Shown here in pieces: positions 50,030-57,840 of a stretch of 64,000 nt of DNA. The position numbers and the translations under genes were made by a program. Each line of letters opens with the position of its first letter. The stretch's first letter is position 1. Source of the DNA: Verrucomicrobiota bacterium (GTDB taxonomy: Bacteria > Verrucomicrobiota > Verrucomicrobiia > Opitutales > Opitutaceae); NCBI GenBank assembly GCA_016235555.1, contig JACRKC010000083.1:202157-266156 (forward strand), in the 5' to 3' direction. The notes below the pieces were generated by a model, which had not been told where the DNA came from, did no database searches, and saw only the letters and a list, made by a program, of their open reading frames with translations.

Positions 50030-51850
50030 ATGCTAAGCGCCCTGCTCTACCTCCGTCTCACGTCGCTCCGGAATTGGGTGCGCCAGCGCGTCCTGCGGCT
50101 CAAACAGCCGAAGTATCTCGCGGGCGCGATCGTGGGCGCGGCGTATCTGTGGTTCTTCTTTCTCGGCCCGGCGGCCAGCGGCGGCGGGGCGCGACGAAAA
50201 GCGGCGGCGCAGGCGGCGGGCGGCGTCTGGCCGCAGGCGGGCGGCGCGCTGCCCGGGCACGTCACCGGGGTGGCGCTCGCGATCGGCGCGCTGGTGCTGC
50301 TGGTGGTCGTGGTGCTCGCGTGGGTGCTCTCGCAGGAGCGCGCGTCGCTGGGCTTCTCGGAGGCGGAGATCGCTTTTCTGTTTCCCGCCCCCGTCACGCG
50401 GCAGGCGCTGGTGCATTTCCGGCTGGTCGACGCCCAACTGCGCAGCTTGATCGGCGCGCTGTTCCTGACGCTGGTTTCATCGCGGTGGGCGTTTGCGTCG
50501 GGGAGTCCCGTCATCCGGGCGCTGGGCTGGTGGCTGATCCTCACCGCGTTCAATCTCCACCTGGCCGGCGTGCGATTCACGCTCACGCGACTGGCCGATG
50601 CCGGACTCGGCACCTGGCGGCGGCGCACGCTCGTCCTCGGCCTGCTCGCGGCGGTGCTCGCCGCGACGTGGGCGTGGTTGCCGGAAACACAACGGGCGCC
50701 CGTCTTCGACGGGACGCGCGAGGGCGGACGGGTGCTCGCGGAGTGGGCGACCGCGCTGCTCGGCACCGCGCCGCTTGGGTGGGTGGTGCAGCCGGCGAAA
50801 TGGCTGCTCGGCCCGTTCTTCGCGGCGGACCTGCGCGCTTTCCTGGTCGCGCTCGGCCCGGCCTTGCTGGTGCTCGGCGTGCACTACGTGTGGGTGGTGC
50901 GCAGCGTGGTGTCGTTCGAGGAGGGGTCGATCGAGCGCGCCGAGAAGCACGCGGCGCGCGTGGCGGCCGTGCGCTCCGGCCGGGGTGCCTTTCACGACCC
51001 GGCGGCCAAAGGCCGGCCCGGACCATTTCTCCTCCCGGGCACCGGCCGCCCGGAGCTGGCCTTCCTCTGGAAGAACCTGCTTTCCACGTGGTCGTGGCTC
51101 AACGTGCGCGTCTGGGCCGGCGGCGCGGTCGTGATCGTGGCCGCGGGCTGGTGGGCGCGCAGCCATCCGGCGTGGCAGCAGGGGCTCGCGGCGCTCGCCG
51201 CGATGCCGCTCGTGCTGATCGGCTACGTGATCGTCGCCGGACCGCAGTTCGCCCGGCAGGACATCCGGCAGGATCTGCCCAACGCCGACATCCTGAAAAC
51301 CTATCCGCTCGCCGGCTGGCAGATCGTGCTCGGCGAGATGCTCACGCCGGTCACGATCCTCACCGGCGTGATCTGGCTGCTGCTGCTCGCCGCGGCGGTG
51401 ACGTTCGACCCGGCGGCCATCAAGCTGCCCTCGCTCGGCCGCGAACTCTTCGCGCCGGGCACGCGGGCGGTGCTGCTCGCCGCCGCCGCGCTGCTCACGC
51501 CGCCGCTCGTGGCGTTGCAACTCCTCGTGCCCAACGCGGCGGCGCTGGTTTTTCCCACCTGGTTCCAAGCGACGCGCCAGCGCGGCGGCGGTGGCGTGGA
51601 CATCCTCGGCCAGCGACTCATCTTCTTCGGCGCCCAGTTGCTGACGATGCTGCTCGTCCTGCTCCCGGCCGCGCTGGCCGTCGCGGGGGCGGTCTTCGTC
51701 GTGCGGCTCGCGGGCGGGCCGCTGGCGCTGGGCGTGTGGTTGGGCGCCGGGGGAGCCCTGACCATCCTGCTCGGTGAGCTGTGGGCCGGTCTCCTTTTCC
51801 TCGGCCGGCGCTTTGAGCAGTTCGATCTCTCGTCCGAGCTGCGTCCATGA
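50030..51850 (+). CDS. ABC transporter permease (large multi-pass)
   Basis: 606 residues with about ten or more hydrophobic helices: for example YLAGAIVGAAYLWFFFLG, VALAIGALVLLVVVVLAWVL and LAAVLAATWAWLP. Resembles the ABC-2/ABC-exporter permeases that pair with LSxGM-type ATPases. Substrate unknown. Its stop overlaps the zincin gene (ATGA). Confidence 0.8.
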   Translation: MLSALLYLRLTSLRNWVRQRVLRLKQPKYLAGAIVGAAYLWFFFLGPAASGGGARRKAAAQAAGGVWPQAGGALPGHVTGVALAIGALVLLVVVVLAWVLSQERASLGFSEAEIAFLFPAPVTRQALVHFRLVDAQLRSLIGALFLTLVSSRWAFASGSPVIRALGWWLILTAFNLHLAGVRFTLTRLADAGLGTWRRRTLVLGLLAAVLAATWAWLPETQRAPVFDGTREGGRVLAEWATALLGTAPLGWVVQPAKWLLGPFFAADLRAFLVALGPALLVLGVHYVWVVRSVVSFEEGSIERAEKHAARVAAVRSGRGAFHDPAAKGRPGPFLLPGTGRPELAFLWKNLLSTWSWLNVRVWAGGAVVIVAAGWWARSHPAWQQGLAALAAMPLVLIGYVIVAGPQFARQDIRQDLPNADILKTYPLAGWQIVLGEMLTPVTILTGVIWLLLLAAAVTFDPAAIKLPSLGRELFAPGTRAVLLAAAALLTPPLVALQLLVPNAAALVFPTWFQATRQRGGGGVDILGQRLIFFGAQLLTMLLVLLPAALAVAGAVFVVRLAGGPLALGVWLGAGGALTILLGELWAGLLFLGRRFEQFDLSSELRP

Positions 51851-52218
51851 CCTCCGAGCAACTTGTCCCGATCGCAGCCGCCGCCGTGGGAGCCGCCCAA
51901 CGCCAGCTCCCGCCCGATATCCGCGCCCTCGCCCGCCGGGTGCCGGTGCACTACGAGCGCAAACCCGCGCCCGAGGTGCTCGCGGAGGGGTTTGAGCCGG
52001 ACATCCTGGGGCTCTTCACCGGCAACTCCCACGGCACCGAACTCTCGACCGATCACCCGGCCCCGGCCCAGATCCTCCTCTATCTCGATAGTCTCTGGGA
52101 TTTTGCCGAGCAGGACGTCGAGATCTTCCGCGCCGAGGTGCGGACCACCTATCTCCATGAACTCGGCCACTACCTTGGCTGGGGCGAGGACGACCTGGCC
52201 GCACGGGGCCTCGACTAA
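51847..52218 (+). CDS. Small zincin-type metallopeptidase family protein
   Basis: 123 residues. HELGHYLGWGEDD gives the HExxHxxGxxE zinc motif near residue 105. The rest matches the short metallopeptidase family (DUF1025/zincin_1): PDILGLFTGNSHGTELS and ILLYLDSLWDFAEQDVEIF. Cytoplasmic, proteolytic activity unproven in the family. Overlaps the permease gene by 4 bases. The TAA stop is the start of element M. Confidence 0.88.
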   Translation: MTSEQLVPIAAAAVGAAQRQLPPDIRALARRVPVHYERKPAPEVLAEGFEPDILGLFTGNSHGTELSTDHPAPAQILLYLDSLWDFAEQDVEIFRAEVRTTYLHELGHYLGWGEDDLAARGLD

Positions 52219-52295
52219 ACGCCGAGGCCAATCCCAAACGCCAGGCGGCACCGTGGTTTTTGGCGTTTGGAACTTCGGCCTTTGGGCTTTGTCCG
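52214..52295. repeat. Inverted-repeat element, family M
   Basis: gccgaggccaatcccaaacg(cca) and (tgg)cgtttggaacttcggcctttg are imperfect inverted arms of about 25 bases around 18 bases. It begins at the zincin stop codon. Confidence 0.6.
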
Positions 52296-52377
52296 GCTTC
52301 GCCGGGCTCACTCCGCGCTTTCCAAGTCGGTCGCGCCCTGCCTACATTGCGGGCCAAACTAACGAATTTCCCTTTCC

Positions 52378-53052
52378 ATGAAGAGACTCCTGCTCCTGTC
52401 CCTCGTCGCGCTGTTCGGCGCCTCCTTGGTCCGCGCCGAGACGACCCGCGCCGATCTCGTCGATCGCGTCGAGACCTGCGAGGCCATCCTCGAGGGCTTC
52501 CAAAGCGGCCCGCACGCGATCCCGGCGCAGGTGCTGCGCAAGGCCCAGGCGATCATCATCGTCAACCAGTTCAAGGGCGCCTTTCTGTTCGGCATCAAGG
52601 ACGGCTACGGCGTGATCCTCGTCAAAAAGTCCGACGGCCGCTGGAGCCTGCCGGTGCTCGTCGGCGCCGGTGAAGCCAGCCTCGGCCTCCAGGTCGGTGC
52701 CAACTCCATCGAGACCATCTACGTCATCACCGACCCGAAAGTGCCGCGCATGTTGTTTGAGCACCGCTTCAACGTGGGCGTCGACGCCAAGGCCGTGGCC
52801 GGCCCGAAGGCCGCCGAAGCGGAGAAGTTGAACAAGGAAATCCTCGAGACCCCCGTGCTGGTTTACACGAAGTCGGTCGGCCTCTACGCCGGCGCGACCG
52901 TCAAGGCCGGCCACCTCTCGCGCAACGACAAGGCCAACTTCCAGCTCCACAACACGCGCTACACGATGCCCGAGCTGCTTTACGGCGACTGGGTGCAGCC
53001 CGTGGCGGAAGTCCAGCCGTTGATCGGTCTGGTGACCAAACTCACGCGCTGA
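52378..53052 (+). CDS. SYLF-domain lipid-binding protein
   Basis: 224 residues with a signal peptide (KRLLLLSLVALFGASLVRAE). SYLF/Ysc84 features: ILEGFQSGPHAIPAQVLRKA, AIIIVNQFKGAFLFGIKDGY, VLVGAGEASLGLQVGANS and YTKSVGLYAGATVKAG. Periplasmic or extracellular lipid-binding protein. No Shine-Dalgarno obvious. Confidence 0.92.
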   Translation: MKRLLLLSLVALFGASLVRAETTRADLVDRVETCEAILEGFQSGPHAIPAQVLRKAQAIIIVNQFKGAFLFGIKDGYGVILVKKSDGRWSLPVLVGAGEASLGLQVGANSIETIYVITDPKVPRMLFEHRFNVGVDAKAVAGPKAAEAEKLNKEILETPVLVYTKSVGLYAGATVKAGHLSRNDKANFQLHNTRYTMPELLYGDWVQPVAEVQPLIGLVTKLTR

Positions 53053-53067
53053 GGCGGAGGTTTTGTT

Positions 53068-53135
53068 GTAGCGGCGGTCTGTGACCGCCGAACGAAGTTC
53101 CGATGCGGTCGACGGCGGTCATAGACCGCCGCTAC
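53068..53135 (+). repeat. Repeat family A, copy 4 (core only)
   Basis: gtagcggcggtctgtgaccg ... cggtcatagaccgccgctac; lacks the extended terminal repeats of copies 1 and 2. Lies 15 bases after the SYLF stop and 4 bases from the stop of the convergent gene. Confidence 0.75.
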
Positions 53136-53139
53136 AGCA

Positions 53140-53541
53140 TTACCGCTTCGGCGCCGGGTCGGCCTTTTTCGGCGCCGGCTGCGGCTGGAAGGTCACGTCG
53201 GCAGCCGCGTCGGCCATCTCCTTTTTCGCCTTCTCGATCGCGGCCCGGCTGCGCTCGTCGTCGCGCACGACCGGACGCCCCGTCGACATGTCGATCGTCT
53301 TGCCGTCCTGGACGGGCACGGGCACGCCGTTGCGGCCGGCCCGCACGGTTGGTCCATCCGCCGCAGGCGCCACGGCCGGAGCCGCCGGCACCGGCTGCAG
53401 CGGCGCGGTCGACGGATTGGCCCGCGGTGCCCCGGACGCCCGGTCGGCTGGCGCGCGGTTCGGACGACCGCGCAGAAAATAGATTCCGCCCGCGATCAGC
53501 GCCAGCAACACGAGCATGATCCAGACGGTGCGGTCTTTCAT
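53140..53541 (-). CDS. Hypothetical membrane-anchored protein
   Basis: 133 residues. One N-terminal membrane helix (VWIMLVLLALIAGGIYFL), then a Pro/Ala-rich stretch and a charged tail with ERSRAAIEKAKKEMADAAAD. No domain recognised. Convergent with the SYLF gene across repeat A4. Confidence 0.65.
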   Translation of the reverse strand: MKDRTVWIMLVLLALIAGGIYFLRGRPNRAPADRASGAPRANPSTAPLQPVPAAPAVAPAADGPTVRAGRNGVPVPVQDGKTIDMSTGRPVVRDDERSRAAIEKAKKEMADAAADVTFQPQPAPKKADPAPKR

Positions 53542-53613
53542 GGCGGCGGAGAATGCGCACGGGCGCGCGGCGGCGCGAGCGGAAACACGGCGCGTTGCGC
53601 GCGGCCCCCGACC

Positions 53614-56025
53614 CTACTTCGAGTCCTTCACGTAGAGATCGAGCCACGTCTCCATTTCCCAGAGCATGTGCAGCAGGCTCTCCTTCGCCCGGTAGCCGTG
53701 CGACTCGTGCGGCAGCAGCACGAAACGCGTCGTCGCGCCGTGGCCCTTGAGCGCGTTATAGAACCGCTCGCTCTGGATCGGAAACGTGCCGGCGTTGTTG
53801 TCCGCCTCGCCGTGGATGAGCAGGAGCGGATCCTTCACCTTGTCGGCGAAATTGAACGGCGACATCGCGGCGTAAACCTGCGGCGCCTGCCAGAAGGTGC
53901 GCTCCTCCGATTGGAAGCCGAAGGGCGTGAGCGTGCGGTTGTAGGCGCCGCTGCGCGCGATGCCGGCGCGGAAAATCCGCGAGTGGGCCAGGAGATTCGC
54001 CGTCATGAACGCCCCGTAGCTGTGCCCGCCCACCGCCACGCGCTTCGGATCGGTCACGCCGCGGCGCACGAGCTCGTCGACCGCGGCCTGCGCGCTCGCG
54101 ACGAGTTGCTCGATGTAGGTGTCGTTCGGCTTGCCGCCCGGCCTGGCGATGATCGGCATCGTCGGATCGTTGAGCACCGCGTAGCCATCGAGCAGAAACG
54201 GCAGCGGACCGCTGACGGAGATGCGCGTGAACCTCTCCGCCGTGGGCGTGACCTGCTCGGCCATCTCGGCGCTGAGGTATTCGCGCGGATACGCCCAGAG
54301 CAGCGTCGGCAACGGACCCTGCGCGGGCGTCCAGCCCGGCGGCAGGTGGAGCGTGCCGGAGAGCGCCACGCCATCCGCGCGTTTGTAGCGGAGCACTTCG
54401 GATTTCACGCCGGCGAACTGCGGAAACGGATTGGGAAAGCGCGTGAGCGGGCGGAGCGCGCCATCGGCCCGCGTGAGATCCCGCACGCAATAATTGTCCG
54501 GCTCCTGCGCCGACTCGCGCCGCATGAGCGCGCGGGTGAGCGAGGCGTCGGTGAACGCGATGAACTCCTCGTAAACCGGCGGCGCCGAGCGCCAGAGCCG
54601 GCGCGTCTGCTTCGAGCCGAGATCGAACTCGTCGAGGAACGGCCGGTCGCCCTCGGGCGTGGCGCCGGCGCCGGCGAGGAAGATTTTGCCGCCGTCGGCG
54701 CTGCGCTGGATCACGAGCCGGCCGAACTGGTTGCGCCCCCGCACCGGCTCGCCCGGGTGCTTGAAGCGCTCCTGCGTCGAACGTTCGCTCAACAGCTCGC
54801 GCGGCCCGCCGGGCCGGCCGGGCGCGACGCGCCATGTGCGGGTGATGCGCGTGCGCGTCCACGTCTCGGTCACGAGCGCGAGCGTGTCGTCCCCCCACGT
54901 CACGGTGCCCGCGCGAAATTCGAATTTCTGCTGTTCGACGGGGGCGCCGGCGAACGGCGCGGCGTGCGTGAACCACGCGTCGCGCGCGGCCTTCTTGTCG
55001 TCCGTGGTCTCGCCGCGATCGAGCGCCTGCACCCAGCTCAGGGTCGCGGGCGTGTCGCCGCGCCAGGTGACGTTGCGCGGCCCCGGCCGCACGGCCCCGA
55101 TCGCACCGCCTTCGTTGAGCGGCAGATCGGCGAGGCGGTGCTCGCGCCGCCCATCGAGCGCGATCACGTCGATCACCGTCGGGAAACGCGACGACGGCAC
55201 GAGGTAGGAAAACGGCCGGTGCAGCGACTCGACGAGGATGTGGCGGCCATCCGGCGACGGGGTGGCCACGGTGATGAGGCCCGTGACGCCGAGGGGCGTG
55301 ACCGTCCCGCTCGCCGCGGCGATGAGCACGAGTTCCGTGGCGCCGTGATACTCGAAAAGCGCCTCGTCGCGCGCGTTGGCCAGCAAGTCCTGATACGTGC
55401 GCGCGGCGGCCCGGCGGCCGAGGTTCTCCTGCACCACGGGCCCGGCCGGCACGGGCGGCTCGGCGGGGGGCGGCGTGCGTTGCGCAGGCACCCGGCGCAC
55501 GATGAGCGTCTCGTCATCGAGCCACGCGAGCGGCTCGCCAAACACGCCGTTGAGCACCGGCGGCGTGAGCGCCCGGGCGCGCGCGGTCGCGACCTCGGCG
55601 ACCCACAGTTCGAGCCCCTTGGGCCGGGCCACCGTGAACGCCAGAAACTTTCCGTTGCGCGACCACTGGTAGTGCGGCACGCGCGCGTCAGCCGGCAGCC
55701 CGGTGATGCGCTGCTCCGTGCCGTCGGCCACGGACTGCAGGACGAGGCCGGTGTAGGCCGCGGCGCGGCTGGCGCTGTTGATCGCGGGATCGATGCGCAG
55801 GCCGGCCAGCCGCAGCTCGGGCTGCGCGAGCTCGGCGAGGCCGGGCGATTCGGCGCGCTCGAGCAGGAGCAGCCGCGACCGGTCGGGATTGAGCACGACG
55901 AACGGGGTGAGCGGGGCGTTGACGAGTGCGGCCAGCGGGGCCGAGGGCGTGCGATAGGGCGTCTCGACCTGGGCGCGCCCAAGCGGCGCAAGCACCAGCA
56001 CGAGGAGGAAGGCGCGGCGGAGCAT
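53614..56025 (-). CDS. S9-family prolyl-oligopeptidase-like secreted peptidase
   Basis: 803 residues from ATG 56025, a signal-peptide start (LRRAFLLVLVLAPLGRAQ). N-terminal beta-propeller, then an alpha/beta-hydrolase domain with the nucleophile in VAVGGHSYGAFMT, Asp in LLIHGEADNN and His in LLPHESHGYRAKE, the S9 (glutamyl endopeptidase/acyl-peptidase) pattern. The frame extends 60 codons upstream into repeats B3 and D2 and is rejected there. Confidence 0.9.
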   Translation of the reverse strand: MLRRAFLLVLVLAPLGRAQVETPYRTPSAPLAALVNAPLTPFVVLNPDRSRLLLLERAESPGLAELAQPELRLAGLRIDPAINSASRAAAYTGLVLQSVADGTEQRITGLPADARVPHYQWSRNGKFLAFTVARPKGLELWVAEVATARARALTPPVLNGVFGEPLAWLDDETLIVRRVPAQRTPPPAEPPVPAGPVVQENLGRRAAARTYQDLLANARDEALFEYHGATELVLIAAASGTVTPLGVTGLITVATPSPDGRHILVESLHRPFSYLVPSSRFPTVIDVIALDGRREHRLADLPLNEGGAIGAVRPGPRNVTWRGDTPATLSWVQALDRGETTDDKKAARDAWFTHAAPFAGAPVEQQKFEFRAGTVTWGDDTLALVTETWTRTRITRTWRVAPGRPGGPRELLSERSTQERFKHPGEPVRGRNQFGRLVIQRSADGGKIFLAGAGATPEGDRPFLDEFDLGSKQTRRLWRSAPPVYEEFIAFTDASLTRALMRRESAQEPDNYCVRDLTRADGALRPLTRFPNPFPQFAGVKSEVLRYKRADGVALSGTLHLPPGWTPAQGPLPTLLWAYPREYLSAEMAEQVTPTAERFTRISVSGPLPFLLDGYAVLNDPTMPIIARPGGKPNDTYIEQLVASAQAAVDELVRRGVTDPKRVAVGGHSYGAFMTANLLAHSRIFRAGIARSGAYNRTLTPFGFQSEERTFWQAPQVYAAMSPFNFADKVKDPLLLIHGEADNNAGTFPIQSERFYNALKGHGATTRFVLLPHESHGYRAKESLLHMLWEMETWLDLYVKDSK

Positions 56026-56075
56026 GGAGCCGGAGGTTGGCGGCCAAGGCGGAAAACAGCACGGCAATTTTGTGG

Positions 56076-56215
56076 CGGCGTCGTGGACGGAGTGTCCCGC
56101 CTCGTGATCTGTGTGGCGACACGGAGGCTTCGTGACTTGTAGCTGTGGTTCGCTCGAAAACCACTCGCTCACGCTTATAGCAGCTACCCGGTTCTGCACT
56201 GTCACGGATCTTTCT
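56076..56215. repeat. Degenerate D copy followed by family B copy 3
   Basis: gcgtcgtggacggagtgtcc (from about 56078) resembles family D at 62008. From 56139 the sequence agctgtggttcgctcgaaaa ... ccactcgctcacgct, then agctacccgg and ctgtcacgg, matches the right half of the 37441 element. The rest of 56026-56331 shows no gene. Confidence 0.55.
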
Positions 56216-56331
56216 TGTGGCTACGCGGGCCGAAACAGCCGGCACGTCGCCGGTGCCGGGCGGTGTGCTCCCGACAGCACGTGTGCGATCTTGCTGCGCC
56301 CCGCGCGCGCGCTCCACGATGATCCTTCCGC

Positions 56332-57660
56332 ATGTCGCGCCCGCTCGCCGAAATCCGCCCCACCCTGTCGCTCGCCGCGCCGATCATCGTCGGGCAGGTG
56401 AGCCAGATGCTCATGGGCGTGACCGACAGCGTGATGATCGGGCACGCGGGCACGGTGCCGCTGGCGGCGTCGGCGTTCGGCGGAAACGTCTTTGGCGTGT
56501 TCTACGTGGTCGGCATCGGGTTGATGCTCCCGGTGTCGATCTTCGTGTCGCGGGCGCGCGGGGCGGGACGGCCGGAGGAGTGCGCGGAGTATCTGCGTCA
56601 CGGGATGGCGCTGGCGTTTTGCTTCGGGCTGCTCGAAACGCTCATCATGGCCGGCCTCAGCACGCAACTGGGGCGCTTCGGCCAGCCGGCGGAAGTGCTC
56701 GCGATCGTGACGCCGTTTTTCCTGCTGATGGCGGCGTCGATCACTTCGGTGTTCGTCTATCTCGTGCTGCGGCAGTTTGCGGAGGCGATGGGGCATCCGT
56801 GGGTGCCGATGGTGATCATGCTGCTGGGCATCGCGCTGAACGCGGCGCTCAACTGGGTGTTCATTTACGGCCACCTCGGGGCGCCGGCGCTCGGGCTCAC
56901 GGGCGCGGGGATTTCGACGCTCGTCTCGCGGGCGCTCGGGGCGGCCGTGATTTTCTGGTGGCTGCGGCGCGATCCGGCGGTGCGCGCGGCGTGGCCGCGG
57001 CGGTGGCTCGGCGGCTGGTCGCGGGCGCGTTTCTCGGAGATGCTGCACGTGGGGCTGCCGGCGGCGGGGATGCTGCTGTTCGAGGCGTCGGCGTTTGCGT
57101 TTTCGAGTGTGATGATCGGGTGGCTCGGGTCCGTGCCGCTCGCGGCGCATCAGATCACGATCAGTTGCGCGTCGCTGGCGTTCATGTTTCCGCTCGGGCT
57201 GTCGATGGCGACGGGCATGCGCGTGAGCCGGGCCGTGGGCGCGGGTGAACTCGACGCGCGGCGGCCGATCGCCTCCGGTTCGCTGCTGCTCGGACTCGTC
57301 ATCATGGGCGGTTTTGCCGGGGCGTTTGCGGTCGGCGGCAGGATTATCGCCGGATGGTTCGTGAAAGACGCCGTCGTGATCGCGCTCGCGGCCCAGCTGT
57401 TTCTGGTCGCGGCCCTGTTTCAGATGGTCGACGGCGTGCAGGTGATCGCGGCGGCGGCGCTGCGTGCGATCATGGATGTGCGCGTGCCGGCGGTGATCAC
57501 GTTTGTCGCCTACTGGGTGCTGGCGCTCCCGCTGGGCTACGCGCTCGGTGTGCGCGGACCCTGGGGCGCGCCGGGGGTGTGGGTGGGCATCGCGAGCGGA
57601 CTGGCGTTTGCGGCGGTGTTCCTGACGGTGCGCTTCACGCGACTGACGCGGTCGACCTGA
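56332..57660 (+). CDS. MATE-family efflux transporter
   Basis: 442 residues, 12 hydrophobic helices. Typical start RPTLSLAAPIIVGQVSQMLM, GVTDSVMIGHAGTVPLAASA and the second-half repeat AASAFAFSSVMIGWLGSVPL, AAHQITISCASLAFMFPLGL. Normal NorM/MATE length. Na+ or H+ coupled drug export is the family role; substrate unknown. Confidence 0.93.
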   Translation: MSRPLAEIRPTLSLAAPIIVGQVSQMLMGVTDSVMIGHAGTVPLAASAFGGNVFGVFYVVGIGLMLPVSIFVSRARGAGRPEECAEYLRHGMALAFCFGLLETLIMAGLSTQLGRFGQPAEVLAIVTPFFLLMAASITSVFVYLVLRQFAEAMGHPWVPMVIMLLGIALNAALNWVFIYGHLGAPALGLTGAGISTLVSRALGAAVIFWWLRRDPAVRAAWPRRWLGGWSRARFSEMLHVGLPAAGMLLFEASAFAFSSVMIGWLGSVPLAAHQITISCASLAFMFPLGLSMATGMRVSRAVGAGELDARRPIASGSLLLGLVIMGGFAGAFAVGGRIIAGWFVKDAVVIALAAQLFLVAALFQMVDGVQVIAAAALRAIMDVRVPAVITFVAYWVLALPLGYALGVRGPWGAPGVWVGIASGLAFAAVFLTVRFTRLTRST

Positions 57661-57813
57661 GCCGGAATCGTGCAGTTGAAAATGCTATCGCTGTCGAAAC
57701 GACGGCATCGAGGTGGAGCGCGTTGACCCCAACGCGCTTTTCATGATTTTCGCACGCCTCCGAACCAGCGCGTTGAGGTCAACGCGCTCCACCTCAACTG
57801 CAACGTTCCGGCT
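57660..57813. repeat. Inverted-repeat element, family G
   Basis: Outer ends gccggaatcgtgcagttga and tcaactgcaacgttccggc, and inner arms aggtggagcgcgttgacc / ggtcaacgcgctccacct (approximate), form a long imperfect palindrome. The left arm carries an extra ~31 bases (57680-57710). It lies between convergent genes, starting at the MATE stop. Confidence 0.7.
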
Positions 57814-57840
57814 GAGGGTGCGCCTCAGCACGCGATCCCC

